From: Leifsonia sp. AG29
GTDB lineage: Bacteria; Actinomycetota; Actinomycetes; Actinomycetales; Microbacteriaceae
Assembly: GCF_009765225.1 (NCBI RefSeq)
Contig: NZ_VMSF01000001.1
Span: 3,574,106-3,638,105, forward strand
Direction: 5' to 3'
Length of the DNA: 64,000 nucleotides
The stretch's first letter is position 1. Each line of letters opens with the position of its first letter. The notes beneath the pieces were generated by a model. That model made no database searches, was not told the DNA's origin, and saw only the letters and a program-made list of their open reading frames with translations. The translations under genes and the position numbers were made by a program. Below are positions 33,706-43,900 of the stretch, in pieces.

Positions 33706-35464
33706 GGCCCGGCAAGCGGGCGAACTCAGCACCACCGGCAACCCGGCCACCGACTATGCCGTCGCCCTCCTGACCGGGTTCGTGCGCGCGGGCGTGCGCG
33801 ACATCGTCGTTAGCCCCGGCTCGCGGTCCCAGGCGCTCGCGCTCGCCGCGGCGGAGCTCGAGCGGTCCGGAGCGGTGCGCCTCCACGTCCGCATCGACGA
33901 GCGCGTGAGCGGTTTCCTGGCCCTCGGCACCGCGCGGGAGAGCGGAACCCCGGCCGTCGTCATCACCACGAGCGGGACGGCCACCGCGAACCTGCACCCC
34001 GCCGTGCTGGAGGCGCACGAGGCGGGTATCCCGCTGATCGTCGTCACGGCCGACCGCCCGGCCGAGCTCCGCGGCATCCGCAGCAACCAGACCACCCGCC
34101 AGGAGGGGCTGTACGGCGACGTCGTCCGGCTCGCCGCGGACATCCCCGCGCCGGACGGCTCGGAGGGCGAAGCGGCCGCAGCCGAATCCGCGGCGAACGA
34201 GGCCGTCCGCGCCGCGGTCGGAGCCGACACCGCCGACCCGGGCCCCGTGCACCTCAACGTGGGCTTCCGCGAACCGCTCTCCGTCGCCGTGCCCGAGTCG
34301 CGCCCGATCGAGCGCGCGGGACGCCCCTCCGTGGCGGGTCCGGACGTGCTCGGCCGTTCGGTGCTCGAGCTCGCGGCCGGCAAGGCGACGGTCGTCGTCG
34401 CCGGCGCCGATGCCGGACCCGAGGCCGAGTCCTTCGCGCGCGCTGCCGGATACCCGCTGCTGGCCGAGGTGACCAGCGGCGCCCGCTTCGGGCCGAACCT
34501 CGTCGTGGCGTACCGCCGGCTGCTCCACGAGGCCGAGTTCGGCGGTCGGGTCGAGCGGGCCGTCGTCTTCGGGCACCCCACGCTGAGCCGGGAGGTTCCG
34601 GGGCTCCTCCAGCGCGACGACGTGGAGGTGGTCGTCGTCGCCCCCGTCGGGCGGCAGGCCTACAACCCGGCGAGGCGCGCATCCGTCGTCGGCGGGGTCG
34701 TCGCTCCCGCCGGTGCCGATCCCCGGTCCCGGGAGGCGCGCGCCTGGGTCGGCAGCTGGGTGTTCGCGAGCCGGCGGCTGACCGAGGAGGCGGAACACGA
34801 GGCCGCGCCCTCCGTCGCCGCTCCCGACGTCGACAAGGCGCGCTCGTACGAGCCGGCGGACGCACTGGCCTTCGCCAGGGCGGAACTCGCCGCCGTCCGC
34901 GCTCCGATCACGCGTCCGCTTCTCGCCGAGGCGCTCTGGCGCTACACCTGGCCGCACGACCGGCTCGTGCTCGGCGCCTCCCGCCTCATCCGCGACGCCG
35001 ACCGGATCGTGCCGGGCAAACGCATCTCGGTGCACGCGAACCGCGGGCTCGCCGGGATCGACGGAACCATCTCGACAGCGATCGGCATCGCCCTGGTGAG
35101 CCAGGCGGAGGCGCGGGCGGCCGGGGCACCGACCGGTGTCACGCGCGTCCTCCTCGGCGATCTGGCTCTGCTGCACGACGTCGGTGCGCTCCTCGCGCCC
35201 CCCGGCGAAGCCCCGCCTCAGCTCCAGATCGTCGTCGGGAACGACGGCGGAGGGACGATCTTCGACGGGCTCGAGGTCGCGTCGAGCGCCCCGGCGCCAG
35301 CTTTCGATCGCGTGCTGTACACGCCCCACAGCGTGGACTTCGCGTCTCTGGCGCAGGCCTACGGCTGGGAGCATCGCGTGGTGCGGACCAAGGGCGAACT
35401 GGATCAGGCGTTGTCGGCCCCGCCTCCCGGGTTGAGCATCGTCGAGGTCCCGCTCGCCCGGTGA
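33698..35464 (+). CDS. menD: SEPHCHC synthase MenD
   Basis: This 588-residue thiamine diphosphate enzyme has an N-terminal Pyr domain with VSPGSRSQALALA and RIDERVSGFLALG (the catalytic Glu region), a central linker domain and a C-terminal PP domain with GNDGGGTIFDGLE for Mg-ThDP. It adds the succinic semialdehyde unit from 2-oxoglutarate to isochorismate, the committed menaquinone step. Isochorismate synthase (menF) and the final methyltransferase are not in the window. Confidence 0.96.
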   Translation: MAEARQAGELSTTGNPATDYAVALLTGFVRAGVRDIVVSPGSRSQALALAAAELERSGAVRLHVRIDERVSGFLALGTARESGTPAVVITTSGTATANLHPAVLEAHEAGIPLIVVTADRPAELRGIRSNQTTRQEGLYGDVVRLAADIPAPDGSEGEAAAAESAANEAVRAAVGADTADPGPVHLNVGFREPLSVAVPESRPIERAGRPSVAGPDVLGRSVLELAAGKATVVVAGADAGPEAESFARAAGYPLLAEVTSGARFGPNLVVAYRRLLHEAEFGGRVERAVVFGHPTLSREVPGLLQRDDVEVVVVAPVGRQAYNPARRASVVGGVVAPAGADPRSREARAWVGSWVFASRRLTEEAEHEAAPSVAAPDVDKARSYEPADALAFARAELAAVRAPITRPLLAEALWRYTWPHDRLVLGASRLIRDADRIVPGKRISVHANRGLAGIDGTISTAIGIALVSQAEARAAGAPTGVTRVLLGDLALLHDVGALLAPPGEAPPQLQIVVGNDGGGTIFDGLEVASSAPAPAFDRVLYTPHSVDFASLAQAYGWEHRVVRTKGELDQALSAPPPGLSIVEVPLAR

Positions 35465-35565
35465 GGCCCGTCCCTCCACAATGCGGCCGCCGGTGGCGCG
35501 GCGGCGAATTGGAGGTCTCGCACAACCGTCTGGGCGGTTCGTTGCCGGATCATTAGCATGGCCCG

Positions 35566-36117
35566 GTGCACATGCTCTTCCGGACGATGCTCCACGCGCT
35601 GCTCTCACGGTTCGGCCCGCGGCTCGGCCACTGGGATGTGGCGCGGACGCGGTTCCGGGTGCTGCCGACGGACCTCGACATCCTGAAGCACATGAACAAC
35701 GGCGTGTACCTGTCGATCGCCGACATCGGGCGCTTCGACCTGCTGATGCGCAACGGCGTCTGGGCCATCTTCAAGCAGCGCGGCTGGTATCCGGTGGTCG
35801 CGAGCGAGACGATCTCGTTCCGGAAGTCCCTCCAGCTCGGGCAGGCCTTCACCGTCGAGTCCCGCATCCTCGGATTCGACGAGAAGGCCGTCTACGTCGA
35901 GCAGCGGTTCGTCGTGCACGGGGAGATCTACACGCAGGCGTTCATCCGCGGCCGGTTCCTCAAGCGCGGCGGCGGTGTCGTGTCCATCGCCGAACTGCTG
36001 GAGGCGGTCGGCCCATCGCCGAGCGAGGTGACCGTGCCCGGGTGGCTCGTCGAGTGGGGAGCCGATGCGGCGCTGCCCTCGACCCGCTCCGAGGCGCCGA
36101 GCGTCTGGAGCGAGTGA
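35566..36117 (+). CDS. Acyl-CoA thioesterase (hot-dog fold)
   Basis: The product has 183 residues. ILKHMNNGVYLSIADIGRFDL matches the 4-hydroxybenzoyl-CoA thioesterase/FadM-like hot-dog family, with the catalytic Asp replaced by Asn as in several THEM6-like members. It presumably hydrolyses an acyl-CoA in the cytosol. Being 100 nt after menD, it could be the DHNA-CoA thioesterase the pathway needs, but that is only inference. GTG 35566 lies 6 nt after TAGCAT. Confidence 0.82.
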   Translation: MHMLFRTMLHALLSRFGPRLGHWDVARTRFRVLPTDLDILKHMNNGVYLSIADIGRFDLLMRNGVWAIFKQRGWYPVVASETISFRKSLQLGQAFTVESRILGFDEKAVYVEQRFVVHGEIYTQAFIRGRFLKRGGGVVSIAELLEAVGPSPSEVTVPGWLVEWGADAALPSTRSEAPSVWSE

Positions 36118-36133
36118 GGGCGGCGTCTGCCGG

Positions 36134-37505
36134 TCAGGCCGGTCCGAACGCGAACACCCGCTCCGGGTCCCACGCCGCGCGTGCTGCCGCGAGCCGGTCG
36201 GAGACCGTCGAGGGCCAGACCCGCTCGAACGCGGCACGGTCGCTGAGGTCGGTGACCCAGTTGACGTTGGTGATCGCCGAGATGCGATCGCGGAGGGCCG
36301 CCTCCAGAGCCGCAGCGCGCGCAGGCGCCGCCTCGGCGAACGTCGACGGGTCGGCCGCCAGGGTGCTGAGGGTGTAGCCGCTGTCGCGCCCGCCGACCGC
36401 GGTTCCGTCGGCCGTGTCGGTCGCGGTCGCACCGCCGATCTGCCGGAGCTCGACCGCCAGGAACGGGGAACCCGATCCCGGGCCCGCCAGCTCGAGGACC
36501 GCATCACCGGCCTCCTGATCGAACGTGTCGAGCATGAAGCCGCGGATCCAGGTGGGCGAACCCTGCTCGGGGTCGTTGTGGATCGTCCCGACGGCGCTCG
36601 CCGGCATCTCGGCGACCATGTCGAGGAAGGCCGGCGCCGCCTCCCGCATCGGTGCGAACAGCCGCTCGCCGTCGGCCGCGCCGCGCGGGTAGGCGAAGCG
36701 GACGCTGAGCAGCTCGCGGCCGCGGAGGGGCGGGGGCGCGCCCTCGACGTCGGGCACCGTCAGGAAGACCACGGAGGTCGTCGCCTCGTCCGGCAGCTCG
36801 GCGCACCAGTCGATCCACGCGCGGAACGCGGGCTCGATCGCTCCCCCTTCGAAGAAGACGCTGCCGCCGTACAGCGTTCGCAGCGGCACGAGCTCGAGCG
36901 TCATCTCGGTCACGATCGCGAGGCCGCCCTTGCCGCCGCGAAGCGCCCAGAACAGGTCGGCGTTGGTGGCGGCGTCGGCCGTCGTCAGCTCGCCTTCGGC
37001 CGTGACGACCCGGAAGCCGCGGATCCAGTCGGAGGTGAAGCCGTGGCTGCGCGCGAGCGGGCCGAGGCCGCCGCCGAGCGCGTAGCCGACCGCTCCGACA
37101 CTCGTGGAGGAGCCGGTGATGGGCGCCAGTCCGTGCTCGGCGGCGGCGATGACGACGGGGGCCCAGCGGACACCGGCGCCGATCCGCGCGAGACGCGTCG
37201 CGGGGTCGATGCCGAGGTCGTCGAGCCGCTTCGTCGAGACGATCATGCCGCCGGTGACCGGGGACTCGGAGCCGTGCCCCGTGGCCTGCACCCGCACGGG
37301 CAGGCGGTGCTCGCGGGCGAAGCGGACCGCCGCCGCGACGTCGGCCTCGGTCGCTGCGCCGACGACGATGTCGGGGGTCGTGCCGGATGGCGGGGTTGAA
37401 GCAGGCGACCTCGGCTCCCAGGCTCGCGTCGCCGCGGACGTAGACGATTCCGGAGACGGTCTCGCGCAGGCGCGCGACGGCTCCCCGGTCCAGTTCGATT
37501 CCCAT
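36134..37505 (-). pseudogene. FAD-binding (BBE-like) oxidoreductase, frameshifted
   Basis: The gene reads as a ~457-residue berberine-bridge-type oxidase (PCMH FAD domain and C-terminal BBE motif WVTDLSDRAAFERVWP..) but is split between two frames. The N-terminus (MGIELDRGAVARLR, ending FNPAIRHDP) is in one frame from ATG 37505; the rest (from PDIVVGAATEAD) is in another. The switch falls at a run of five G at 37373-37377 (five C in the mRNA); four would restore RHDPDIVVGAA. The cause may be a true slippage mutation or a homopolymer sequencing error. TACCTT lies 7 nt before the ATG. The downstream frame stays intact to the stop, so any inactivation is recent. Confidence 0.85.
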
Positions 37506-37621
37506 GGCTGGAAAGGTAGGGGAGACCGCCGACATGCCGAATCGGTGCCAGCACGGAAAACGAGAATTGCTCGTGAGGTCCTCCCCGGTGCGCTGACAGG
37601 GGGGTGACGTACCATTCCTGC

Positions 37622-38575
37622 ATGACCGCCGTCCTCCCGGAATCCGGCCCGCCCGCGGCCGCCGTGGAGACCGTCTACCGACCGGCCGGCCCGGTCGACG
37701 TGCCGGCCACCCTGGGTCTTCTCGGGCGAGGGCCATACGACCCGACCACGACGTGGGACCTACGCGGTGTCTGGCGCACCTGGCGCACACCGCTCGGGCC
37801 TGCGACCCTCCGGGTCGGCCGTCCCGCAGCCGACGGCGGGATAGCCGCAGCGGCCTGGGGCGCCGGGGCCGAGTGGGCGATCGCCATGGTCCCGCGCCTC
37901 CTCGGCCGCGACGACGACTGGACCGACCTCGACGTGTCTGCCCACCGGCTGTTGCGCGACAGTCGACGGCGCAACGCAGGGCTGCGGCTGGCGCGCACCG
38001 ACCGGATGCTGGAGGCGCTCCTCCCGGCCATCATCGAGCAGCGCGTGACGAGCCTGGAGGCGTACCGGTCCTGGGCGCGCCTCCTGCGCTGGTACGGCGA
38101 GCCGGCACCCGGGCCGGCGCCGGCCGCCATGCGGGTCGTCCCCTCCCTCGAGGTGTGGCGCGGGATCCCCTCGTGGGACTGGCATCGCGCGGGAGTCGAT
38201 CCGCGCCGCGCCCGCGCCATCCAGGCCGTCCTGGCTGTGGCACCCTCCCTCGAGCGCGCGGTCGAGAGGGGCGCCTCGCTGGAGGAGGCCGCCGCAGCGC
38301 TGGGGACGATCCCCGGGGTCGGCGTGTGGACGACGGCCGAGACCCTGCAGCGCTCGCACGCGCATCCCGACCTCGTCAGCGTCGGCGACTACCACCTGGC
38401 GCACTACGTCGGCGAGGCCCTCATCGGCAAGCGTGTCGACGATGACGGCATGCTCGAACTGCTCGAACCGTGGGCGGGCCATCGGCAGCGCGTGGTGCGG
38501 CTGATCCTCGCCAGCGGCTTCCGCTTCGAGCGCCGCGGTCCCCGGGTGACCCTTCAGGATCACCGCTGGCACTGA
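37622..38575 (+). CDS. AlkA-like DNA-3-methyladenine glycosylase (HhH-GPD)
   Basis: The 317-residue protein has the HhH-GPD repair fold: helix-hairpin-helix at 229-238 (TIPGVGVWTT) and the catalytic Asp 256 in VGDYHLAHYVG. There is no iron-sulfur cluster motif at the C-terminus. It should excise alkylated purines from DNA. ATG 37622 is chosen over the in-frame GTG 37604 because TACCAT lies exactly 6 nt before it. It is divergent from the frameshifted oxidase. Confidence 0.88.
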   Translation: MTAVLPESGPPAAAVETVYRPAGPVDVPATLGLLGRGPYDPTTTWDLRGVWRTWRTPLGPATLRVGRPAADGGIAAAAWGAGAEWAIAMVPRLLGRDDDWTDLDVSAHRLLRDSRRRNAGLRLARTDRMLEALLPAIIEQRVTSLEAYRSWARLLRWYGEPAPGPAPAAMRVVPSLEVWRGIPSWDWHRAGVDPRRARAIQAVLAVAPSLERAVERGASLEEAAAALGTIPGVGVWTTAETLQRSHAHPDLVSVGDYHLAHYVGEALIGKRVDDDGMLELLEPWAGHRQRVVRLILASGFRFERRGPRVTLQDHRWH

Positions 38576-38593
38576 GGCGCCGCTCGAGGTCGT

Positions 38594-39145
38594 TCAGCCG
38601 GTGGTGCCGTTGCGCTGGGCCAGCTGCTCCGAGCGCAGGTCGCGGTCGAGCTCGTGGCACAGCGTCGCGTAGTGGTCGACCATCGCCGGGTGGTAGTCGC
38701 CCCACTCGGGCATCGGCTTGTGGTCGTGCGCGGCGATGAGGCGGTCGAAGTAGTAGTCCCAGCCGACCGCGAGGTCGGCGCCGTCGGCCACCTTGTGCAA
38801 CCGGTAGCCGAAGGTGACCGTGGTGTGCCCGCTCGCCTCCGTGAGGTGCACGTACATGACCATCGCCTGGCCGGACGGGTCGACGACGACGTGAAGCCGG
38901 TGCGGTGCCGTGCACTCGCGCACGGCGACGTCCTGCCAGTCAGCCGCGTCGCCCTCGGCGTTCATCCGGAATTTGACGGCGCCCGTCGAGCCGGTGCCCT
39001 TGTACTCTCCGAGCCATTCCGCGAGACGCGGTGAGCGGCTGAAGTAGCTCCACACCTCCTCGATGTGCGCTTTGAAGATCCGGTCGATGACGATGTACAC
39101 CCCGTCGTCCTTGCGGACCAGGCGACCTGTCGGCTGCGGCTGCAT
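38594..39145 (-). CDS. SRPBCC (START-like) family protein
   Basis: This 183-residue single-domain protein matches the Bet v1/AHSA1-like fold: YIVIDRIFKAHIEEVWSYF at the start, then strands ending TTVTFGYRL and a C-terminal helix. Such proteins bind hydrophobic ligands in a cavity; the ligand is unknown here. GGGGAGG is well placed before ATG 39145. The gene is convergent with the glycosylase gene, 18 nt apart. Confidence 0.82.
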   Translation of the reverse strand: MQPQPTGRLVRKDDGVYIVIDRIFKAHIEEVWSYFSRSPRLAEWLGEYKGTGSTGAVKFRMNAEGDAADWQDVAVRECTAPHRLHVVVDPSGQAMVMYVHLTEASGHTTVTFGYRLHKVADGADLAVGWDYYFDRLIAAHDHKPMPEWGDYHPAMVDHYATLCHELDRDLRSEQLAQRNGTTG

Positions 39146-39245
39146 GGTGACCTCCCCAGGTGAGCGGTGTCCCCGATGTGCCCCACCTTAGTCACGTGCG
39201 CCCCGTACCGGCAGAGGTCGCAAGTCCCGGAGTGTCCGAGTGCTC

Positions 39246-40853
39246 TCAGCCCTCCAGCACGGCCATCGCGGCGTTGTGGCCGCCGAGGCCGCTGACGGCG
39301 CCGCCGCGACGCGCGCCCGACCCGCACAGCAGGATGCGGGGATGGGGAGTCGCGACGCCCCAGCGCTGCGCGGGTGTGTCGAGGGCGTCGCCGTCCTCGG
39401 CGAACGGCCACGACAGCGGGCCGTGGAAGATGTTGCCGCCGGGCATGTTGAGCGCGCGCTCGAGGTCGCGAGTCGTCTTCGTCTCGATGCAGGGGTTGCC
39501 ATCGCCGTCGGTCAGCAGCAGGTCCTCCACCGGCTCGGCGAGCACCGAGTTCAGGGAGGCGAGCACCGCCTCCTGCAGGCGCTCGCGGGTCGCGTCGTTG
39601 TTCTCGTCGGTCAGCCAGCGGTCCGGCGTGTGCAGGCCGAAGACGGTGATCGTCTGGGCGCCCGACTCCGCGAGTTCCGGGTCGAGGATGGTCGGGTCGG
39701 CCAGCGTGTGGCAGTAGATCTCGCAGGGGAGGAGGTCGGGCATCACACCGCGGGTCATCCCCGCGTAGGCCTCCTCGAGCTGGGTGTAGGTCTCGTTGAT
39801 GTGGAACGTGCCGCCGAAGGCCGCGGCCGGGTCGATCGAGGCGTCGCGGAGGCGCGGCAGGCGCTTCAGGAGCATGTTGACCTTCACCTGCGCGCCCTCG
39901 GCGTGCGCGCGTCCGCCCCCCGATCCGATGCCGTCACGATCGGCCTCCTCACCGAGGAGCCGGTCGAGGATCTCGGGGGCGACGTTGACGAGCACATGCG
40001 CGCCCTCGACCCTCCGCTCGTGCCCGTTCCGGACGTAGTCGACCGTGCCGTCGGGGCGGATCGAGGTGACCTCCGCGCCCGTCACGATGCGGGCTCCGGC
40101 TTCGCGGGCGACGCGCGCCAGCTCGCCGGTCACCGCGCCCATTCCGCCGACGGGGACGTCCCACTGGCCGGTCCCCTGACCGATCACGTGGTAGAGGAAG
40201 CAGCGGTTCTGGGCGAGCCCCGGGTCGGAGACGCTGGCGAAGGTGCCGATCAGCGCGTCGGTGGCGGCGACGCCGCGGACGAGGTCGCTCTGGAGGCGCG
40301 ACTCGATGAACTCGCCGATGGGCCGCTCGACGAGCGCCTCCCAGAGCTCGTCGTCGCCGACGAGGGCTCGTGCCTCGCTCCGGGTCAGGAGGGGCTCGGT
40401 CACGGTCGGCCACAGCGCTCGCGCGACGGCTCCCGTCGACTCGTAGAAGCGGGTGAACGCCTCCGCGTCCTCGGCGGCGCCGACGCCGGCGAAGGAGGCG
40501 GCGGTGGCCTCCGGGTCGGTGTCGTCGATGAGGAGGCCCGCGCCGGCGGGGTCGCCCGGGAGTGGCGTGTACGAGGAGTAGCGCCGGCGCGCGAGCCGGA
40601 TGTCGAGCCCGAGATCGTCGATGATCCGGCGCGGGAGCAGGCTCACGAGGTAGGAGTACCGGGACAGGCGCGCCTCCACACCGGGGAAGGCCTGGGCGCT
40701 CACCGCGGCGCCGCCGACGTCGTCCAGGCGCTCGAGGAGGATCACGCTCTTGCCGGCCCGCGCGAGGTAGGCGGCGGCGGTCAGTCCGTTGTGCCCGCCG
40801 CCGACGATCACGACGTCGTGGGACGCGGCGGAGGAGCGGGAGGCGTCGGTCAT
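39246..40853 (-). CDS. Phytoene desaturase-like FAD oxidoreductase (PYROXD2-like)
   Basis: The 535-residue flavoprotein begins with the dinucleotide motif VVIVGGGHNGLTAAAYLARA (GxGxxG at 18-23) and ends with the second FAD motif LLCGSGARRGGAVSGLGGHN. The body resembles the CrtI/PYROXD2 group. No carotenoid synthesis genes (crtB, crtE) are near, so a carotenoid role is not supported. TAGAGT lies 6 nt before ATG 40853. It is divergent from putA with a 122-nt gap. Confidence 0.87.
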   Translation of the reverse strand: MTDASRSSAASHDVVIVGGGHNGLTAAAYLARAGKSVILLERLDDVGGAAVSAQAFPGVEARLSRYSYLVSLLPRRIIDDLGLDIRLARRRYSSYTPLPGDPAGAGLLIDDTDPEATAASFAGVGAAEDAEAFTRFYESTGAVARALWPTVTEPLLTRSEARALVGDDELWEALVERPIGEFIESRLQSDLVRGVAATDALIGTFASVSDPGLAQNRCFLYHVIGQGTGQWDVPVGGMGAVTGELARVAREAGARIVTGAEVTSIRPDGTVDYVRNGHERRVEGAHVLVNVAPEILDRLLGEEADRDGIGSGGGRAHAEGAQVKVNMLLKRLPRLRDASIDPAAAFGGTFHINETYTQLEEAYAGMTRGVMPDLLPCEIYCHTLADPTILDPELAESGAQTITVFGLHTPDRWLTDENNDATRERLQEAVLASLNSVLAEPVEDLLLTDGDGNPCIETKTTRDLERALNMPGGNIFHGPLSWPFAEDGDALDTPAQRWGVATPHPRILLCGSGARRGGAVSGLGGHNAAMAVLEG

Positions 40854-40975
40854 GGATCGACTCTAAGGGATGGTGCGTGCGGCAGACTGGTCCACAGATG
40901 CTGCCGACGGACGCGTCATCCACGGTCCGTTCGGCGTCCGTATTCGCCCAAGAAGCGAGGAATACAGTCGTGGAC

Positions 40976-43900
40976 ATGATCGAAGACACCGACGGGGGCC
41001 GGGCGTCCGGCGTCGGGCCCCGGGGTGCTGAGCCGCGGGGTGCTGAGCCGTCGCCCTCCGACCTGGCACAGGAGGCTGTGGCGCTCGTGCGCACCTGGCT
41101 CGCTGCCGGAGCGGAACGGGCCGAAGGCGCCGACCGCCGGAAGCCGAGGGATCCGGCCGCCGAGCGTCTCGCGGGCGTGTTGCGCGATCCCGACGGGCTC
41201 GACTTCGCCGTGGGCTTCGTCGACGGCGTCGCCCGCCCGCAGGACCTCTTCGTGGCGGGGTACAACCTGCAGCGCGTCGCCAAGCGGATCCCGGGGTTCC
41301 TCCCGGGGTACATGCGCGCCGCCATCTGGCTCGGCGGTGTCTTCGGGCCGGTCCTCCCGTGGGTCGTCGTGCCGATCGCGCGCCGCGTGCTGCGGCGCAT
41401 GGTGGGCCACCTGGTGGTCGACGCCACTCCCGAGAAGCTGGGGCCGGCCATCGAGCGGCTGCGCTCGCCGCACGACCCGGCCGGGCATGGGGCCCGTCTC
41501 AACCTGAACCTCCTCGGCGAGGCCGTGCTCGGCGAGCGGGAGGCGCTGCGCCGCCTCGAGGGGACCCGCGCGCTCCTCGCGCGAGACGACGTCGACTATG
41601 TGTCGATCAAGGTCTCGTCGATCGCATCGCAGCTGTCGATGTGGGCGTTCGACGAGACGGTCGACCGGGTGGTCGAGCGGCTGCTCCCGCTGTACCGGCT
41701 CGCGGCCGAAGCGCCCACGCCGAAGTTCATCAATCTCGACATGGAGGAGTACCGCGACCTCGATCTGACGATCGCCGTTTTCCAGCGCATCCTCAGCCGC
41801 CCCGAGCTGCTGGGTCTGGAGGCAGGCATCGTGCTGCAGGCGTACCTCCCCGACGCGCTCGACGCGCTCCAGGGGCTCACCGAGTGGGCGACCCGCCGGA
41901 GGGCTCAGGGCGGAGCCGCGATCAAGGTGCGCGTGGTCAAGGGCGCCAACCTCGCCATGGAGCGGGTCGACGCCGCGATCCACGGCTGGCCGCTCGCGAC
42001 CTACGGCTCCAAGCAGGAGACCGACACCAACTACAAGCGGGTCCTGGACTGGGCGCTGACGCCCGACCACACCCACGCGGTGAAGATCGGCGTGGCCGGT
42101 CACAACCTGTTCGACCTCGCGTACGCGTGGCTGCTCGCCTCGTACCGCGGTGTGACGGACCGCGTCGACGTCGAGATGCTGCTCGGCATGGCGACCGAGC
42201 AGGCCGAGGCGGTCAAGGCGACGGTCGGGCGCCTGCTGCTCTACACGCCGGTCGTCGATCCCGCCGAGTTCGACGTCGCCATCTCGTACCTCATCCGTCG
42301 CCTGGAGGAGAACGCGAGCCCCGAGAACTTCATGTCCGCCGTGTTCGACCTCGACTCGGATCCGCGGGTGTTCGAGCGGGAGAAGCAGCGTTTCCTCGCG
42401 TCGGTCGCCGCGCTCGAGCAGGGCGATCTTCCGCGTGGGGCGGCGCCTCTGCCGAACCGCACGCAGGACCGGGCCCGCGAGTGGGACGAGGCGACGGCCC
42501 CTTCCTTCACCCGGCCGCCGGCGGCCGAGCCGGCGCACGGCTTTCCTGCTGATGCGGACGCGGGACTCACGAGCGTCGTGCTGGGACTGACGCGGGGCTC
42601 CGCCGGTGACGCCATCGCTGACGCCGCCGACCGTCCGCCCGCATCGGGCGCCGGTTCCGCGGCATCGCCGACCGACGTGCCCGCCACCGAGGCCGCCGGC
42701 TTCGCCAACGCGGCCGACACCGATCCCTCCCTCGCGGCCAACCGGGCGTGGGGCCGGCGGATCCTCGCCCGTTCCGCGGGCTCGGCGCTCGGCGCGGACA
42801 CCATCGCCGCCGCAGCGGTGAACGACGCGGGGCGCCTCGACGAGATCATCAGGACGGTCCGCGCCGCCGGTGAGGAGTGGGGCCGTCGCAGCGGTGCCGA
42901 GCGCGCGGCGCTGCTCGATCGCGCCGGTCATGCTCTCGAGGCCAACCGCGACCGCCTGATCGAGGTCATGGCGGCCGAGACGGGCAAGACCATCGCCGAG
43001 GCCGACCCCGAGGTCAGCGAGGCCGTCGACTTCGCGCACTACTACGCGGCGGGGGCCCGCCAGCTGGAGAGCGTCCAGGGCGCCCGGTTCGTGCCCTCCG
43101 CGCTGACGGTGGTGGTGCCGCCGTGGAACTTCCCCGTCGCGATCCCGGCGGGCGGCGTTCTCGCGGCGCTCGCGGCCGGGAGCGGCGTCGTGATCAAGCC
43201 CGCCCCCCAGGCGAAACGGGCCGGCGCCGTCATGGTCGAGGCCCTGTGGGAGGCCGGCATCCCGCGCGAACTGGTCGCGCTCGTCGACGTGCCGGAGAAC
43301 GAGCTGGGCCAGCGTCTGATCGCCGGTCCGGGCGTCGACCGCGTCATCCTGACCGGCTCGTACGAGACGGCGAAGCTGTTCCGCTCGTGGCGTCCCGATC
43401 TGCCGCTCCTCGCGGAGACAAGCGGCAAGAACTCGATCATCGTCACCCCGAGCGCCGACTACGACCTCGCCGTGTCGGACATCGTCAAGAGCGCCTTCGG
43501 CCACGCCGGCCAGAAGTGCTCGGCGGCCAGCCTCGTGATCCTGGTCGGCTCCGTCGCGCGCTCCGAGCGGTTCCGCCACCAGCTCGTGGACGCAGTCACG
43601 AGCCTGCGCGTCGGCTACCCGGACGACCCCGCCAGCCAGATGGGGCCGCTCATCGAGCCGGCCTCGGGCAAGCTCCAGCACGCCCTGACGACGCTCGGGG
43701 CCGACGAGGAATGGCTCGTCGAGCCGCGTCCGCTCGACGACAGCGGCCGGCTCTGGTCTCCGGGCGTCCGCACCGGCGTGCAGCCCGGATCGTACTTCCA
43801 CCTGACCGAGTTCTTCGGGCCTGTCCTCGGCATCATGACCGCCCGCACGCTCGATGAGGCGATCCGCTACCAGAACGCGGTCGAATACGGGCTCACCGCC

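Noticed and set aside
36504..37790. Separate reverse-strand gene upstream of the FAD oxidase
   Set aside because: Only its stretch from 37505 to about 37375 matches the oxidase N-terminus. The rest is out-of-frame reading of the oxidase and of the promoter and glycosylase region, so one frameshifted gene explains it.
39246..40853. Carotenoid biosynthesis cluster
   Set aside because: The CrtI-like gene stands alone; no crtB, crtE or cyclase genes are near, and its closest look is the PYROXD2-like group.
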